Positions 48,056 to 59,626 of a stretch of DNA of 64,000 nucleotides are shown piece after piece (position 1 is the first letter of the stretch; the number at the start of each line of letters is the position of its first letter). The notes under the pieces were generated by a model. That model saw nothing but the letters and a program-made list of their open reading frames with translations, made no database searches and was not told where the DNA came from. The stretch comes from Macrotrachela quadricornifera (Eukaryota > Rotifera > Eurotatoria > Philodinida > Philodinidae), in contig JAJEKB010021002.1 of the NCBI GenBank assembly GCA_022393335.1, positions 403,108 through 467,107 of the forward strand, given 5' to 3'. A program made the translations under genes and the position numbers.

Positions 48056-48870
48056 GTATCATACGGGAACAAGTTTGTTCTTTACTTTAATTACATCTTT
48101 GGTATTTGACGACATGCGACGAATACCATCTTGTAAATAAAACTAGGCGATTAATTCGATTGTGTCATGATCAAGAAATATATATCCTCGAGAATATTCT
48201 GGAAAAGAAAGAACTTTCTTTTCATGATGCAGTAGGCATCAATTGAGCACAATGTATCATGGCTTCCGTACATTGACTCTTACGGAGTCACGATCGAGAA
48301 TCCTCGGGAATTTCATAGGCGAGAGTCGACTAGAGAATATATGCTGAAGTATTAACCTTCAATTATCACTTTTTTCACTTCCACATAAATTTCGTACTGA
48401 ACAACAGTATTTCAACACATTTTGCAATGTCCTGAATTTACATTAAATTTGTGTTTTTTTTTGACTTGTGACCTGCCTATTTTCCTGATTTTGCAATATT
48501 AGCCGCTGCGAGACCTGTATGGGTAGTATTTGAAAGCACAATTTGACTCTTCGAGATATATATTCACTCATGTTGTAGATGCAAATCAAGCAAAAGTTAA
48601 AAAGAATATTAATACAAACAAGGACGTTGTTAGGTTTTTTTTCTTGTGTTCGTTTGTGACAGTTGCATTTTTTATGGAAGCTGGTAAAATTTGTCGTTGA
48701 ATGGCAACAAAAAAGCAACATTCACGTTTTATGTGGTAGGAACATCTAGAAAAAAGAAATGCATGATTGTATAAACAGAAAAAAAATAATTTCTATATAA
48801 ATCAACAACAATTATCTACTATTCTAAATTGTCCAGCAAGCAATGATTCATATTAACTATGAATGAATAA
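48056..48870. other. Divergent intergenic region
   Basis: Lies between the minus-strand relic and the plus-strand ART-TPR gene. No coding signal. Confidence 0.45.
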
Positions 48871-51303
48871 ATGTCAAAACAAAATATTTGCAAATCAACA
48901 ACAGTCGCCAATGAAAACAAAACACCTTCATCGACTATCATGAAATCAAGACGTTGCATGAATCAAAACTATTTTATAATCTGGTTTGATACGAAGTTCG
49001 ATCCAGCAAATGAAGAATACCAACATATACTCGTACAACTACAAAAGATAGCCGATGACGTCTATACATTTACACAATGTGACGAATGTGTTGATTTTCT
49101 CACTAAAGCCGATGACCGCAAGGCTTTCCTCATTGTACAGGATACTATCGCCCAAGAAATGATACCTTTGATCCATAATATTCCTCAACTTGATAGCGTT
49201 TACATCTATTGCAGCAGCAAGGTTTCACACGAAGGCTGGAGCGAGAACTGGAATAAAATTAAGGGTGTATATACGGAAATCATGTCTATCTTCAAAACAC
49301 TGAGAATGATCAACACACAGTACAATCAAGATGATATCGCTGTAAGCTTTGTCAGTGTAAATCAACTTGTTTCTAGCCAAAACTTGAATCAACTGGAACC
49401 GTCATTTATGTATACTCAATTATTCAAAGAAATTCTTCTTGAAATAAAACATGACGATCAAGATAAGAAGGACTTTATTCAATTTTGGCGTAACGAATAC
49501 ATCAACAATATGACTAAGTTGAATGATATTGCTGAGTTCCAACGTGATTATTGCTCACAAAAATCAATTTGGTGGTATAGTCGTGAATCTTTCCTTTACG
49601 AAATGCTCAACTGGTCCCTTCGAACACTGGAAGCTGGAGTGATGATGAAAATGGCTTTTTTCCTTGCTGATCTACATCAACAAATCAAAAGTTTATACAA
49701 ACAACAGATCAGTCTTTATCATAGAAAAACTTTTCAAGTTTTTCGGGAACAGGGATTGTCGACAGTCGACTTCGATAAACTGCAGCGAAACAAAGGTGGA
49801 CTTATGTCCTTCAATAATTTTTTATCTACCAGTAAAGATCGAGATGTGTCTCTAGGTTTCGCGAACGGTTCATTAGGGAAATCTGGTACCGTGGCCATCC
49901 TTTTTCAAATGTCCATAGATCCTATTATCTCATCGACTCCGTTCGCCTTCATTCAGGAGGTTAGTTATTTCGGGGAAGAAAATGAAATTCTCTTCTCCAT
50001 GCACACCGTTTTTCGAATTGACGATATTCAAAAAATTAACATCGAAAGTCCGCTTTATCAAGTTGACCTTAAGCTTACATCAGATGATGATCCACAACTG
50101 CGTCAACTCACCGAAAGTATTCGACAAGGATCCTCTGGTCCGAATAGTTGGGCACGATTAGGTAAATTGCTATTACAAATATGACAATTCAATAAGGCCG
50201 AAGAATTGTATGCTGGACTACTTGAACAGACAGTTGACGACAGTACGAGAGCATTCATCTATCATCAGCTTGGAGTAATGAAATATCACCAAAGCGATTG
50301 GAAAGAAGCAGCTTCGTTTTACGAAAAATCTCTCGAAATCAAGCGAAAATATCTTCCACAAGATCATATTTCATTGGGTTCTACCTACAGCAACGTCGGC
50401 ACACTATACAACAAAATGGGTAATTACTCAAAAGCGCTTGAATTTTATGAAAAAGCATTTAAAATCGACGAAAAATCTCTGCCTCCAAATCATCCCGACT
50501 TGGCTATTTCGTGCAATAACATCGGTTTAGTATATAAAAACCTGGGTAATAACTCAAATGCACTTAGATTTTACGAAAAAGCATTTGAAATCTTCGAGAG
50601 AACTCTGCCTCAAAATCATCCCTTATTAGCTATTTCTTATAGCAACATTGGTCAAGTTTATAATAACATGGGTGACTACTCAAAAACCCTTGAATTTTAC
50701 AAGAAAGCACTTCAAATACGAGAAAATACTCTGCTTCCAGTTCATCCTGAATTGGCTACTTCTTACAACAACATTGGCGATGTATATTTGTCAATGCGTG
50801 ACTATTCAAAAGCACTTGAATTTTCCGAAAAAGCAATCAAAATCTGGGAAAAGGCTTTGCCTCCTGCTCATCCACATTTAGCTATTTCCTACGGTAATAT
50901 TGGTTCGGTGTATGATAACATGGGTGACTACTTGCAAGCGCTTGAATTTTACAGAAAAGCCCTTGAAATAGAAGAAACAGCTCTTCCACTGAATCATCCC
51001 TCATTGGCTACTTCCTACGTCTGCATTGCTAAAATATATAACAACATGGCTGACTACTCAAAAGCACTTGAATTTGCCGAAAAAGGACATCAAATCTTCG
51101 AAAAAACTCTGCCTTCAAATCATCCACATTTGGCTATTTCTACATATGAAATCGGATTTATATATGAGAAAATAGGTGAATACTCGAAGGCAAGTGAGTT
51201 TTATGAACGCACTGTTGAAATTGCACAACAATCATTACCTCCGAATCATCCACATCTTAAATTATACAGTGAACATCTTCAAAATGTAAAAGAGAAACTG
51301 TAA
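48871..51303 (+). CDS. ART-TPR protein, interrupted by one in-frame TGA (50182-50184)
   Basis: ATG at 48871. Residues ~30-140 form a receiver-like alpha/beta domain (NYFIIWFDTK, then LDSVYIYCSSK), common in rotifer ART-TPR proteins. Residues ~200-395 are the ART domain with Arg292 (VFREQ, where RG is usual), Ser319-Thr-Ser321 and Glu370-Asn-Glu372. After residue 437 (GKLLLQI) comes TGA, then the same frame continues without a break through QFNKAEELYAG and eight 42-residue TPRs (consensus Y.NIG.VY..MGDYSKALEFYEKA...LP.NHP.LA.S), typical of kinesin-light-chain-like repeats that bind peptides. A TPR begins across the TGA, so the codon lies inside a domain; a single change would explain it. Alternatives are a recent nonsense allele, a sequencing error or readthrough. 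The triad and all repeats are otherwise intact. Confidence 0.85.
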
Positions 51304-52176
51304 TTTTCTTTGTTTTTGATATGCTCAACAAATGCAATTTGGGAACTGGTAATGAAAATTACATTTTTGTAGGAAAAGATGTTCATGTTTTGTGTTGAAA
51401 ATTATGTAATTATTAGAAGCTTTTTGTTAATTTTGATAACGTTTTTTGTTTTTTATATGAACGGTACATCTCAAAAGTCCGACCCACTATTTTTTTTTGA
51501 GTCGTGTATTAAAACTACACAACATTAATTTACTTCAATTATATGCTTGGATAGCAAAAATCGAGTACTATACATACATCTGTTTAATTCGAAAATTCCT
51601 TGAATATAAAATACAATAAGAAAAACGAACTTAATTACTAAGGAAAAAAATACATAAAAAAGGACAAAATGATCTTTTGTTATAGGACACTTCCATACAC
51701 AGTCAACCATAAAATATTCATAGTATCGAGAAAATATTTTATTTTAACCAACTTTGTAGAGCTTTTTCCGCTGATGATTTTGCAAAAAAGGTTATTTTAA
51801 ATTTCCTTGAAATATCACGATATTATAGTCAAGGTATTAAACACTGTAAAATATTGAGTGGTTCAAAATGTTGGCAACATAGTTTATTTTGCGAATATCT
51901 CTGCACTAATTCTTTTCTCAACAGATATACCGTGAAAGTCTCTACAAAAACTGTAAGAATAGATTCCCAGTAACTTGTGCTGATGGTATCTTCTATACTC
52001 GAAGTGAAAGAAAATACATGACAGTATTACTTTTTACCGTATTTAACATAATAAAAACGTCTCAAACATTTTTCTATGTTGCGTGTGTCTGAACTTAACA
52101 AAATGACGCCATCCTGATTTTTTTTTGAAAGATACGTTGTCGAAGTTCTATAACAAGTAACGCTTGTCAATGGTGA
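51304..52176. other. Intergenic
   Basis: 3' flank of the ART-TPR gene. A TTTGTAGAGC fragment lies near 51755. No coding. Confidence 0.45.
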
Positions 52177-52184
52177 CTCGCTTA

Positions 52185-52663
52185 CAGAGATGTCCATCGC
52201 GCCGCTGCCGCTGCCGCGCCGCGGCCGCGAACGCGGCAGTGGCGCGGCAGAGGCTTTTCATGTTTTTAGCCATCGCGGCAGCGACGCGGCTCGATTTTTT
52301 TGCAGAAATTTTATCTGTAATTCTAAAAAATACCCAACCTCAGACCTGAAATTAAATTCCAAAAAGTGGCATTTTTTCTTCATGTAGTGACAGCGGCAAC
52401 GTTTTTAGTATGTCGATGTGCAGAAGCACCGTGGCAACATGTATTTTATATAATACCGCGACGTGGCAGCTTACGATTTTATACTACAGCGGCGCGGCTG
52501 CGGCGCGGCACCTTTTGATTTTATACCATAGCGGCGCGGCAGTGCCGCGGCAGCCTTTGATTTTGGACCACGGCGGCGCAGCAGCGGCGCGGCCCCAGCA
52601 GCTGTAAAAGACCGCGGCGCGGCAGCGGCAGCGGCAGATTTTCAGCCGCGATGGACATCTCTG
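52185..52663. mobile_element. hAT MITE with GCGGC-word arrays, 479 bp
   Basis: Perfect 17-bp terminal inverted repeats, CAGAGATGTCCATCGCG at the left and its reverse complement at the right. Flanked by an exact 8-bp duplication, ctcgctta, at 52177-52184 and 52664-52671. GCGGC/GCCGC words occupy 52198-52285 and 52480-52640, giving by far the highest GC in the neighbourhood; the middle is AT-rich. The first eight bases of the terminal repeat equal those of the element at 16352-16955, although the internal word differs. Confidence 0.92.
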
Positions 52664-52756
52664 CTCGCTTAACCCTCGACTGAATCCATTGTATCTATTG
52701 CGATAACCGTTGTCAGATAAATCATCGATAAGTATGACGCTAACGTCACTTTAATG

Positions 52757-52845
52757 GCTAGTGTCACATATCCAGGTTTTTGGAGATGCCGCATCTTCCG
52801 GGAGAGATACGGCATCTCTAAAATCCTGGATATGTGACACTACTG
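52757..52845. mobile_element. Miniature hairpin element, ~85 bp
   Basis: TAGTGTCACATATCCAGG at the left and its reverse complement at the right, with GGAGATGCCGCATCT / GAGATACGGCATCTC inside. These are the ends and internal word of the 1.29-kb element at 37571-38856, so this is a deleted derivative. Confidence 0.75.
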
Positions 52846-53279
52846 AATGGGTTTGAGCGAAGATGAACAAAAGATGGGAACACTTTAATGAAAAGAATAA
52901 CAGGAAAGAAGTATATGTGAACATATGTGAAGAACAGAAAGAAAAGAGAAAGAGAACACATCGAAAGGAGAAGAAAAATCCATGTGTGAAGGACAGAGAG
53001 AGAACATGTAAAGAAGAAGAGGATGATGCATATCATCCTCTAACATTATTTTTTTCCATTTATATTATCATTTATGTATCAACTATGGGTGAATCATGAG
53101 AGTTTTTCCTAATAAGTTTGAGTAAAGATGAAAGAACAGAATATTTGCTTTTCTCTTTCATACCGTACATCGATGATTGACACACAAAAGTCATGGGAAA
53201 TATCTGATGGCTCTTAGTAGAAAAAACAAAGTGTGATATCAATGAAAACAAATCATCATATACAGAGGTTTTCTTTTCT

Positions 53280-53453
53280 ATGATTGATCGTGTTGTAATG
53301 TGCGGCACTCATCATTATCATGGCTCATCTCGTAGTTGTTGCTCAGAATGTTCTAATTGTGAAGCTCGTCAACTTTTTTTCACAAAACATAAGCTAATCT
53401 TTGATTTAGAAATTGATTTACTGCATAATCGATTTCGAAGTTTTATTGAATAG
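53280..53453 (+). CDS. Small Cys-rich ORF of unknown function, 57 aa
   Basis: ATG at 53280. The product is MIDRVVMCGTHHYHGSSRSC then CSECSNCEARQL and a hydrophobic/charged tail ending FRSFIE. The C/H-rich start could be a zinc knuckle, and the frame is open further upstream, so it may be a terminal exon or a relic. No supporting neighbour. Weak. Confidence 0.25.
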   Translation: MIDRVVMCGTHHYHGSSRSCCSECSNCEARQLFFTKHKLIFDLEIDLLHNRFRSFIE

Positions 53454-53580
53454 AAAAGATTTCTCGTTTATTTTTAAAATATAAAATGAAGTATAAAAAT
53501 CAAATGAAATAAACTCGACAGTCAATTTGATTATTAAGATTTTCTATGTAATTAATCAAAGTGTGCTAATCAGAAAGTTT

Positions 53581-54413
53581 CATAGGAATTTTTGAACTAA
53601 CAAAAATACATGATCGATTCCTTGTAAATCAATCGGATTTAAAAGTTTCATCATACTTGAATTTTCTTTTACTTTAGATTTAATCAGAATGAGACGTCGT
53701 GTAAGACTTTTGAAAAAAGAGATACATTCCATACTCAAACAAGATATTCCATCATTTCGACTAGGCACATCCCGAAGATTAAATTGAGTTCCCATGTAGG
53801 GCGTAATTTTAATTGTTGTTTCACCAACATCTGTTTCAGCAAGTTTTTGATTAAGAAGAGCATTGACCATAGTGAATTTACCAGTTAATGCTATACCAAA
53901 TAGATCGATATTATAGCCTTACATTGGCGTTAGTTGAGTTAAATGAGCTAATTCAATAAGAAATTTCGTAGCTTATTTATCTTGTTCAACAAGATCATCA
54001 AACGAATCAATATTTTTTCTGTTTAGTTATTCCTGAATTTGTTTAAAATGTTTGATCAATTCAACATTTTTCTCACAATATTGAGATATTTCTATACGTA
54101 ATGCAGCATTTTCGTCTGCTTCCCGTGAATTTTCTGATACCTGTTCATGCAATAGAGTATTTGATTGTAATTGTTCACGATTTTGAGATGTTGACCTTTC
54201 AATAGGTCATGCATTATTTGCATGCTGTTGTTGATGTTGATATTGAAATATTTGTTCACTGGATATCGGATTGTTTGCAGTTTGATGATCGTTTCGAGAT
54301 GATCGCGTGCTTGAATAGATATTTCCTTCAGATATATCACCAAAACCTATGTGAAAAAAAAGATTGGTAATATCTTTGAAGAAAATTTGATTATCTACTT
54401 TGAAATATATTCA
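53581..54413 (-). pseudogene. Decayed P-loop GTPase gene with N-terminal coiled region
   Basis: A possible short first exon (54413 region) splices via an acceptor at about 54345 into GFGDISEGNIY. The frame then runs leftward without any shift to 53581 but contains four stops: TGA after QHANNA, TAA after KQIQE, TAA after EQDK and TAA after LTPM. The last part has GIALTGKFTMVNALL, a P-loop in which the residue after GK is Phe rather than Ser/Thr, followed by VGETTIKITPY (switch-I-like Thr) and LRDVPSRNDG (G3-like, D-x-P-S where DxPG is expected). It resembles dynamin/GBP-like or GIMAP-like membrane GTPases, but subfamily is not certain. Dead by stops and by loss of the P-loop Ser. Confidence 0.65.
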
Positions 54414-56085
54414 TAGAATTCATTAATACTTAAATAAATCGCATAGGAAAAGAGATTGTAATAGTAATCATGTCCATGGTTCAATTCAATTTCTCTATTA
54501 AAAAAAATACAAGAAACAGCTTGCCAACTATCTTATTATGCAAGTAGTTAGATTTAGTTTATATGTATATAGTCTTGACAGCAATATTTATCGAGTGTAA
54601 CTGACTATTAGATATTTTTAAGTTCTCTATTTTAGATTTTTTTCATAGTGTAATCAACACTCGTATACTTGTTTGTTTTTTCTTTCGCTTTGTATCATTG
54701 ACTCACGATTAGACGTTTTTTTTCGATCCTTCCTGTTTTGTACAGCGGTTATGCAAATACATGATGATGACACAATCCTATATGATATAGTTATTTTATT
54801 TTTGCAAGCATTGTACTCCAAAACCCTCTTGATCCAGGTCATAGACGTACGGCAGGAAACAGTCGAATCTATGAATTTCCAATACTTTCCGACCGGAACA
54901 GGCTGGAACAATGGAAACAGTATTCCCACCGACAAAGAGGGGGAGGGGAGATTGATAGCAAAATAGGCCCTATTGGAGAATCATAAGAAAACCTACACTA
55001 ATTAAATATAATTACATAGATAATTGATTCTACTAGTAGTATTTATCTAAATTATAGTTTTCCTAAAATATTAATTTTTCTGTTGATTTAACCATATAAA
55101 CACTAGACGATATATAAGATATAAAAAATACAGTATAATACTTGGCTTGCATACCTTCGATCTCTATTCTTTCAAGAGATTTCGTCACCATTTTTTCTAC
55201 ATAAGTAGGTCGTAGTATGTCCTTCAAAAATGCTCGAACATTACCTTTTTAAAAGCTTGCCTTCTAGATTTTCATAGTACCACACTGGTCTTTATAGATC
55301 ATTTAAATATAATTTCAGAAGGGAATCCGTTATTGTATTGGATCTATAATACTGTCAGATTATGTCCATACAGAATTTTGTTAAAAAATAGTTCGTATAT
55401 TGTGGTCTTATTAATCTGCATATGACATAAAAATCCAGTGAAATACAACTAATCAGAATATAGAATTGTTTCCTTGAAGATTTTGTTAAGCCATAAAAGA
55501 CATGCAGTTTCTCTGATTTTTTCGTACGGAAACATACACAATTCTTCATAAGAATTTACCTATATGTATACCTCAGATCTTCATCATTTCTCGAGACATT
55601 AAATCAACATAAATTTTTTTCCACTAATTATTTGTCACATTGCCTTGAGACAAATGATCTACTCAAAAGACTGATTTGAAATCCGCTTCAATGAAAATGA
55701 TGTCGTTTCGTTAATGAAAACGAATCAATTGACTTGTTTGTTTATAGAAAATATTTTTCAATATAGTTTTACGATGTGCGATGCACTCAAAATGTTTGTT
55801 ACGATGATAACATTTATTAATATAAAAATCATATTGTAGTTTCTCGTCTCATTAAAAACAAATTTTGTCTGCGACATTTCTAAATGGAAATTTCCAACTT
55901 ATGTTTTTGTTAGTGATTCATGTGTTTAATGACGCTTGACGGGTAATATGAAAAGGTAATTGCAACTAAACATCACTTCTTTCTTGTTTAGTTAAACAAA
56001 GAAACGCAAAATCATAAATGCTTCAAAATATATTTTGTTTTTAAACTTGTTAATACGATATATAATAATCAAGTGGGATATAATC
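54414..56085. other. Intergenic, AT-rich
   Basis: Overlapping short frames on both strands near 54654-54966 lack motifs and are not called. Contains the upstream region of the RING gene. Confidence 0.45.
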
Positions 56086-57354
56086 ATGATAAACAGTGAA
56101 TCAGACAACTTTCTTCAATCAACTTCATTATCGAAAGAAGATAAAATTGATCGAGATCGTATCATTGATGGTCATCTCGTACCCGATGAATATTTCTGTT
56201 CTGTTTGTCAATGTCTTTTATGGAAACCACATTTATGTGCTTTATGTCGACATTTATTCTGTCAAAAATGTCTTTATACATGGCTAGAAAATTGGTATAG
56301 TCGTGACAGATGTCCATTTGGATGTGAACCATTTGAAGCAGGACGTTGTCCACCATATATTAATTCATTATTAGATCATTTAAATATTCATTGTCGAAAT
56401 GTATCATTTGGTTGTACAGAAGTTTTATCCTACAGTTTGTTGGAGCAACATGAAAATATAGAATGTAAATATCGCATTCAACGTTGTTCGAGATGTGAAC
56501 AATAAATACTTTTATCAGAAATGGATAAACATCGTGAGATGCCTGGATTATGTGTTCCTGTTCTGATCGAATGTACTTTTTGTCAAAATTACATTGAAAA
56601 GTCATTTTTTCAAGAACATTTCAATGAATGTCTTACAAAATGTAACAATACTTCCTTGAAGAAGATTGATCAAGATTATAATGCACAAACACCAGTAAAC
56701 AATCAACAGACACCAACTTCAAATCGATTGAATATGATGAACTTGTATAAACAACAACAACAACAACGAATGGCACATGAAACAACAAATTTTATTGGAT
56801 ATGATGCAGTTAGAGAAGCACAACTGCAAAAATGTAGCGTCTTTTATCATATTCTTCTAATGTTAACATTCATTTTAGCCAATGGCTTTAAAGCTCCTTA
56901 CCTCATTTATCAAATTTCTTCAGCTGGATTTTTTAACATTGCGCGTTATATTGGCATAGGACATTTTGTCCTCCTTTTATGGGCTGGCACTCAAATTTAT
57001 CTAGGTTTTTGTGTAATTTTCCTCTATAGTTACATCTTAACTTACGGAATTTCATTAGTTTTTCGATTTCTACCTGATTCATCGATCATTTATTTTTTTA
57101 GTCTATTCATATTTTTATGTGGTTGTTCTATGAAAATATCATTAGAATCATTGGAAATGAATTTAATGAATTATCCAATAACAGGTATTTTTCGCTGTTG
57201 TGTAACTATATTAATTCTGAAAATAATATTATTATTCTGCCGACTTTATTATTGGTACATACCAATATACTGGACAGTTGGAATTGTTGGTTACATCAGT
57301 TTCTATATTGCATGTCACGTAAAATTATCTATTGGGGCAGGCGGTCATCTCTGA
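56086..57354 (+). CDS. RING / TRAF-type zinc finger / multi-membrane-span protein, with in-frame TAA (56503-56505)
   Basis: ATG at 56086 opens a 422-codon frame interrupted once, at codon 140, by TAA. Residues ~34-85 form a RING-like finger (CSVCQCLLWKPHLC, then CRHLFCQKCLYTW, then CPFGC), the core of E3 ubiquitin ligases. Residues ~90-185 have TRAF-type Cys/His fingers (CRNVSFGCTEVL, HENIECKYRIQRCSRCEQ, then after the stop CTFCQNYIEKSFFQEHFNEC). After a Gln-rich linker (~215-230) five or more hydrophobic spans fill residues ~255-415. RING plus TRAF finger plus membrane spans predicts a membrane-anchored E3 ligase. The stop sits inside the zinc-finger array after Gln, and the downstream frame stays fully open, so this is a young nonsense allele, an error, or readthrough. 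The first ORF alone would be a 139-residue RING protein. Confidence 0.75.
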
Positions 57355-59168
57355 TTCAAAATATATCAACAATTATAAAATAAAAACTATGCTTAATATA
57401 CGATTTAGTTTGAATAGTTTTGAAAATATTTTTTATACTTTATCAAAAGTAAAATAATCTCGATTATATAGTTATGAAAATAAAAGACGGAGATGGATTT
57501 GCTAACTAAAATAGCCTTATTTTAAATTTTTCAAAAAATCTCAAACAATTATATGTTATGCGAAAGGTAATTAAGCCTACAATTAAAATAAACAAAAACT
57601 ACGATAGAGTGATAATTTTCTACTGATTTAACATCTGTCTCAAATATTCACCAGAATTTTGAGCCTAGGCATTGTTGAACAACTATTCATGAGATCTACT
57701 TCTTTCTTATTCGACTAGACATCGTCGCTATTTTTTCTACATAGACAACTCTAATAGATTGTTACAATTTTGTAGAGATGTTGGATTCGGAAAATCTTTG
57801 GAAGCGCTTCCCTTTGTCACTGTAGAAACATCTATTTCTACTAGTGTTCAAAAGAAAATATTCAGATGTGATTGAGAGCTACTAGTTATCAATCTTCTAG
57901 AAAAAATGCGTTGGAATTGTCGATTAGTTTTGTTATACATCTCAAACATTGCAGAAAAGCACTTTTAAACATTCTATTCGCAACAATTTTATTGAGAAAG
58001 TATTTTTCTTCAACTTAGAAAGGAATAAAGACAAGACTTTGTTCTAGGAAATTAAGAATTTATCGAAAAAGGTATTCGATGAACTAGAAAAACTCTATGA
58101 AATCTCTTTATATAAGGTCAAAAAAGCGGCGTAAAATTGTCAAGTAGTATGACAGTGAATGCCTTGAAAATGCGTCATTTTTGAGCATTGCAGTGTTGAA
58201 TGGATATGAATTCATAGTTATTCATTGAAAGAACTTTTTTCATACGGTTTTGTAGATAATTACACGGGTTATCTTTTGAGAAAGTCTCAAGCATCTACGT
58301 CATAATTTGAGTAAGATATTTCAAAAAAAAAAACCTCAGAGTGTTATTTATTATGGGCCATCCGATATATTCTTTTTTTTAATATTAATCCTTTCTCGCC
58401 CTATAGTGTTTATAAATGTCATTTTATGAAAAATGAATTCTTTTAAACTATGAGAAATTTAGGAATAAAGTTTAAAAAATTGAACAACTACCAGTGGTAG
58501 ACTTCAAATCAACAATCTCAATCTAGTCTTTATGATAAAAATGGTAGGTTATATGTCCGTTGAATACATAAGGATACAACGCGGGCTATAATTCAAAAGA
58601 AGGTTGTGTCTTCGATTCCATTCAAATTTTTCCTATATATAAAAGTGGTCATAAGAGTGATATTACTGAGTGAATTATTCTTCTAACCCGTCATATTTAG
58701 CCAGAGGCAAGAAAGGAGTAATATGCAAGAGAAGAAAGTTTACGAAATAATATTTTCGTCTGATCAAAAGAATATAAAATGAAAAATAATTTAGTCTTTC
58801 CCAAGACTGCAACGAATATTTGGTATCAAAAATCGTTTTTCTGGATATTTCTTTATGTATTTCTGATCAGATGAATTTTTATGTAGGCTTGGCTTCAAAT
58901 TATTTCTCTGCTTTTCCTCCTTGGTTGTTCTTCGCGTGTTGAATGTTCCGAAGTAAATTATTCTCTGAGTGATCTGTTATGAGAAATTCATTGAAATTAT
59001 TCATTTGAACTCATGTTGTTAACATTACCAATAAATTATGATAGCTAGTCAAAAAGTCCGATCATTTCATTATTTTCATATATATTTGTCCCATCAAACA
59101 TTCATGTTAAAATTCTTGTAGCCAAACTTTAGAAAATCTTATCAGTAACTCAAACATGCGACGAAGTA
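57355..59168. other. Intergenic, AT-rich
   Basis: Nothing recognisable in about 1.8 kb. Confidence 0.5.
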
Positions 59169-59458
59169 GTAATCTTCCCCACAGTAGATGCAGTTTCCCT
59201 AATAACAACGATAAGCGGTTTTTCATCAAAATCATGGTCACCAGCCGATAGTTTTCTCTATTAACGACGGCCAGCCAATTTTTTTCCCAAATAACGACGG
59301 GAAGCTGTTTTTCATTATAATCACGATGATCAGCTAATTATCTTTTCTAATGACGACGGCAAGCTAATTTTTAAGTAACAGTCTAAAACGTCCCTTAGAA
59401 AAATGTCCTTTCAGTAAAATTTGAAAAGTAGTTCAGAATAATGTTGATAAAATAAATT

Positions 59459-59626
59459 TTATTTATTGTAACGAATCGATTTATTTTTATTTTTCATTTG
59501 CAATAAAAGGGAAATTCCTCGTAATAAATCTTGTGGTGTGACTTTCTGGTTATAAAATTGATCATATAAATCTTGCATTCGTTGCTTAGCAATTTTAGAC
59601 TGAGATCGCTTTGAACGAGGTTGCAT
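59459..59626 (-). CDS. Short ORF, 55 aa, possible 3' remnant of a transposon gene
   Basis: ATG at 59626. MQPRSKRSQSKIAKQRMQDL then YDQFYNQKVTPQDLLRGISL and a Lys/Asn-rich end. Basic, helical and coding-like. It is part of the 550-bp segment inserted in the left arm of the composite element and is directly preceded by a GTGTGGGTGAAGGTGAGGG block (59634-59655). Function unknown; likely a fragment. Confidence 0.3.
   Translation of the reverse strand: MQPRSKRSQSKIAKQRMQDLYDQFYNQKVTPQDLLRGISLLLQMKNKNKSIRYNK

Noticed and set aside
50162..50200. A micro-intron removing the TGA in the ART-TPR gene
   Set aside because: The only GT...AG pair would be about 35 nt, shorter than the other introns here, and would shift the frame.
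52863..53099. 78-residue Lys/Glu-rich frame
   Set aside because: Purine-rich low-complexity sequence; similar tracts occur elsewhere without frames.
54654..54966. Overlapping frames on both strands
   Set aside because: Neither has motifs; both are likely chance frames in AT-rich DNA.
58540..58640. tRNA-like region
   Set aside because: No consistent cloverleaf; only a weak B-box-like TTCGATTCC.
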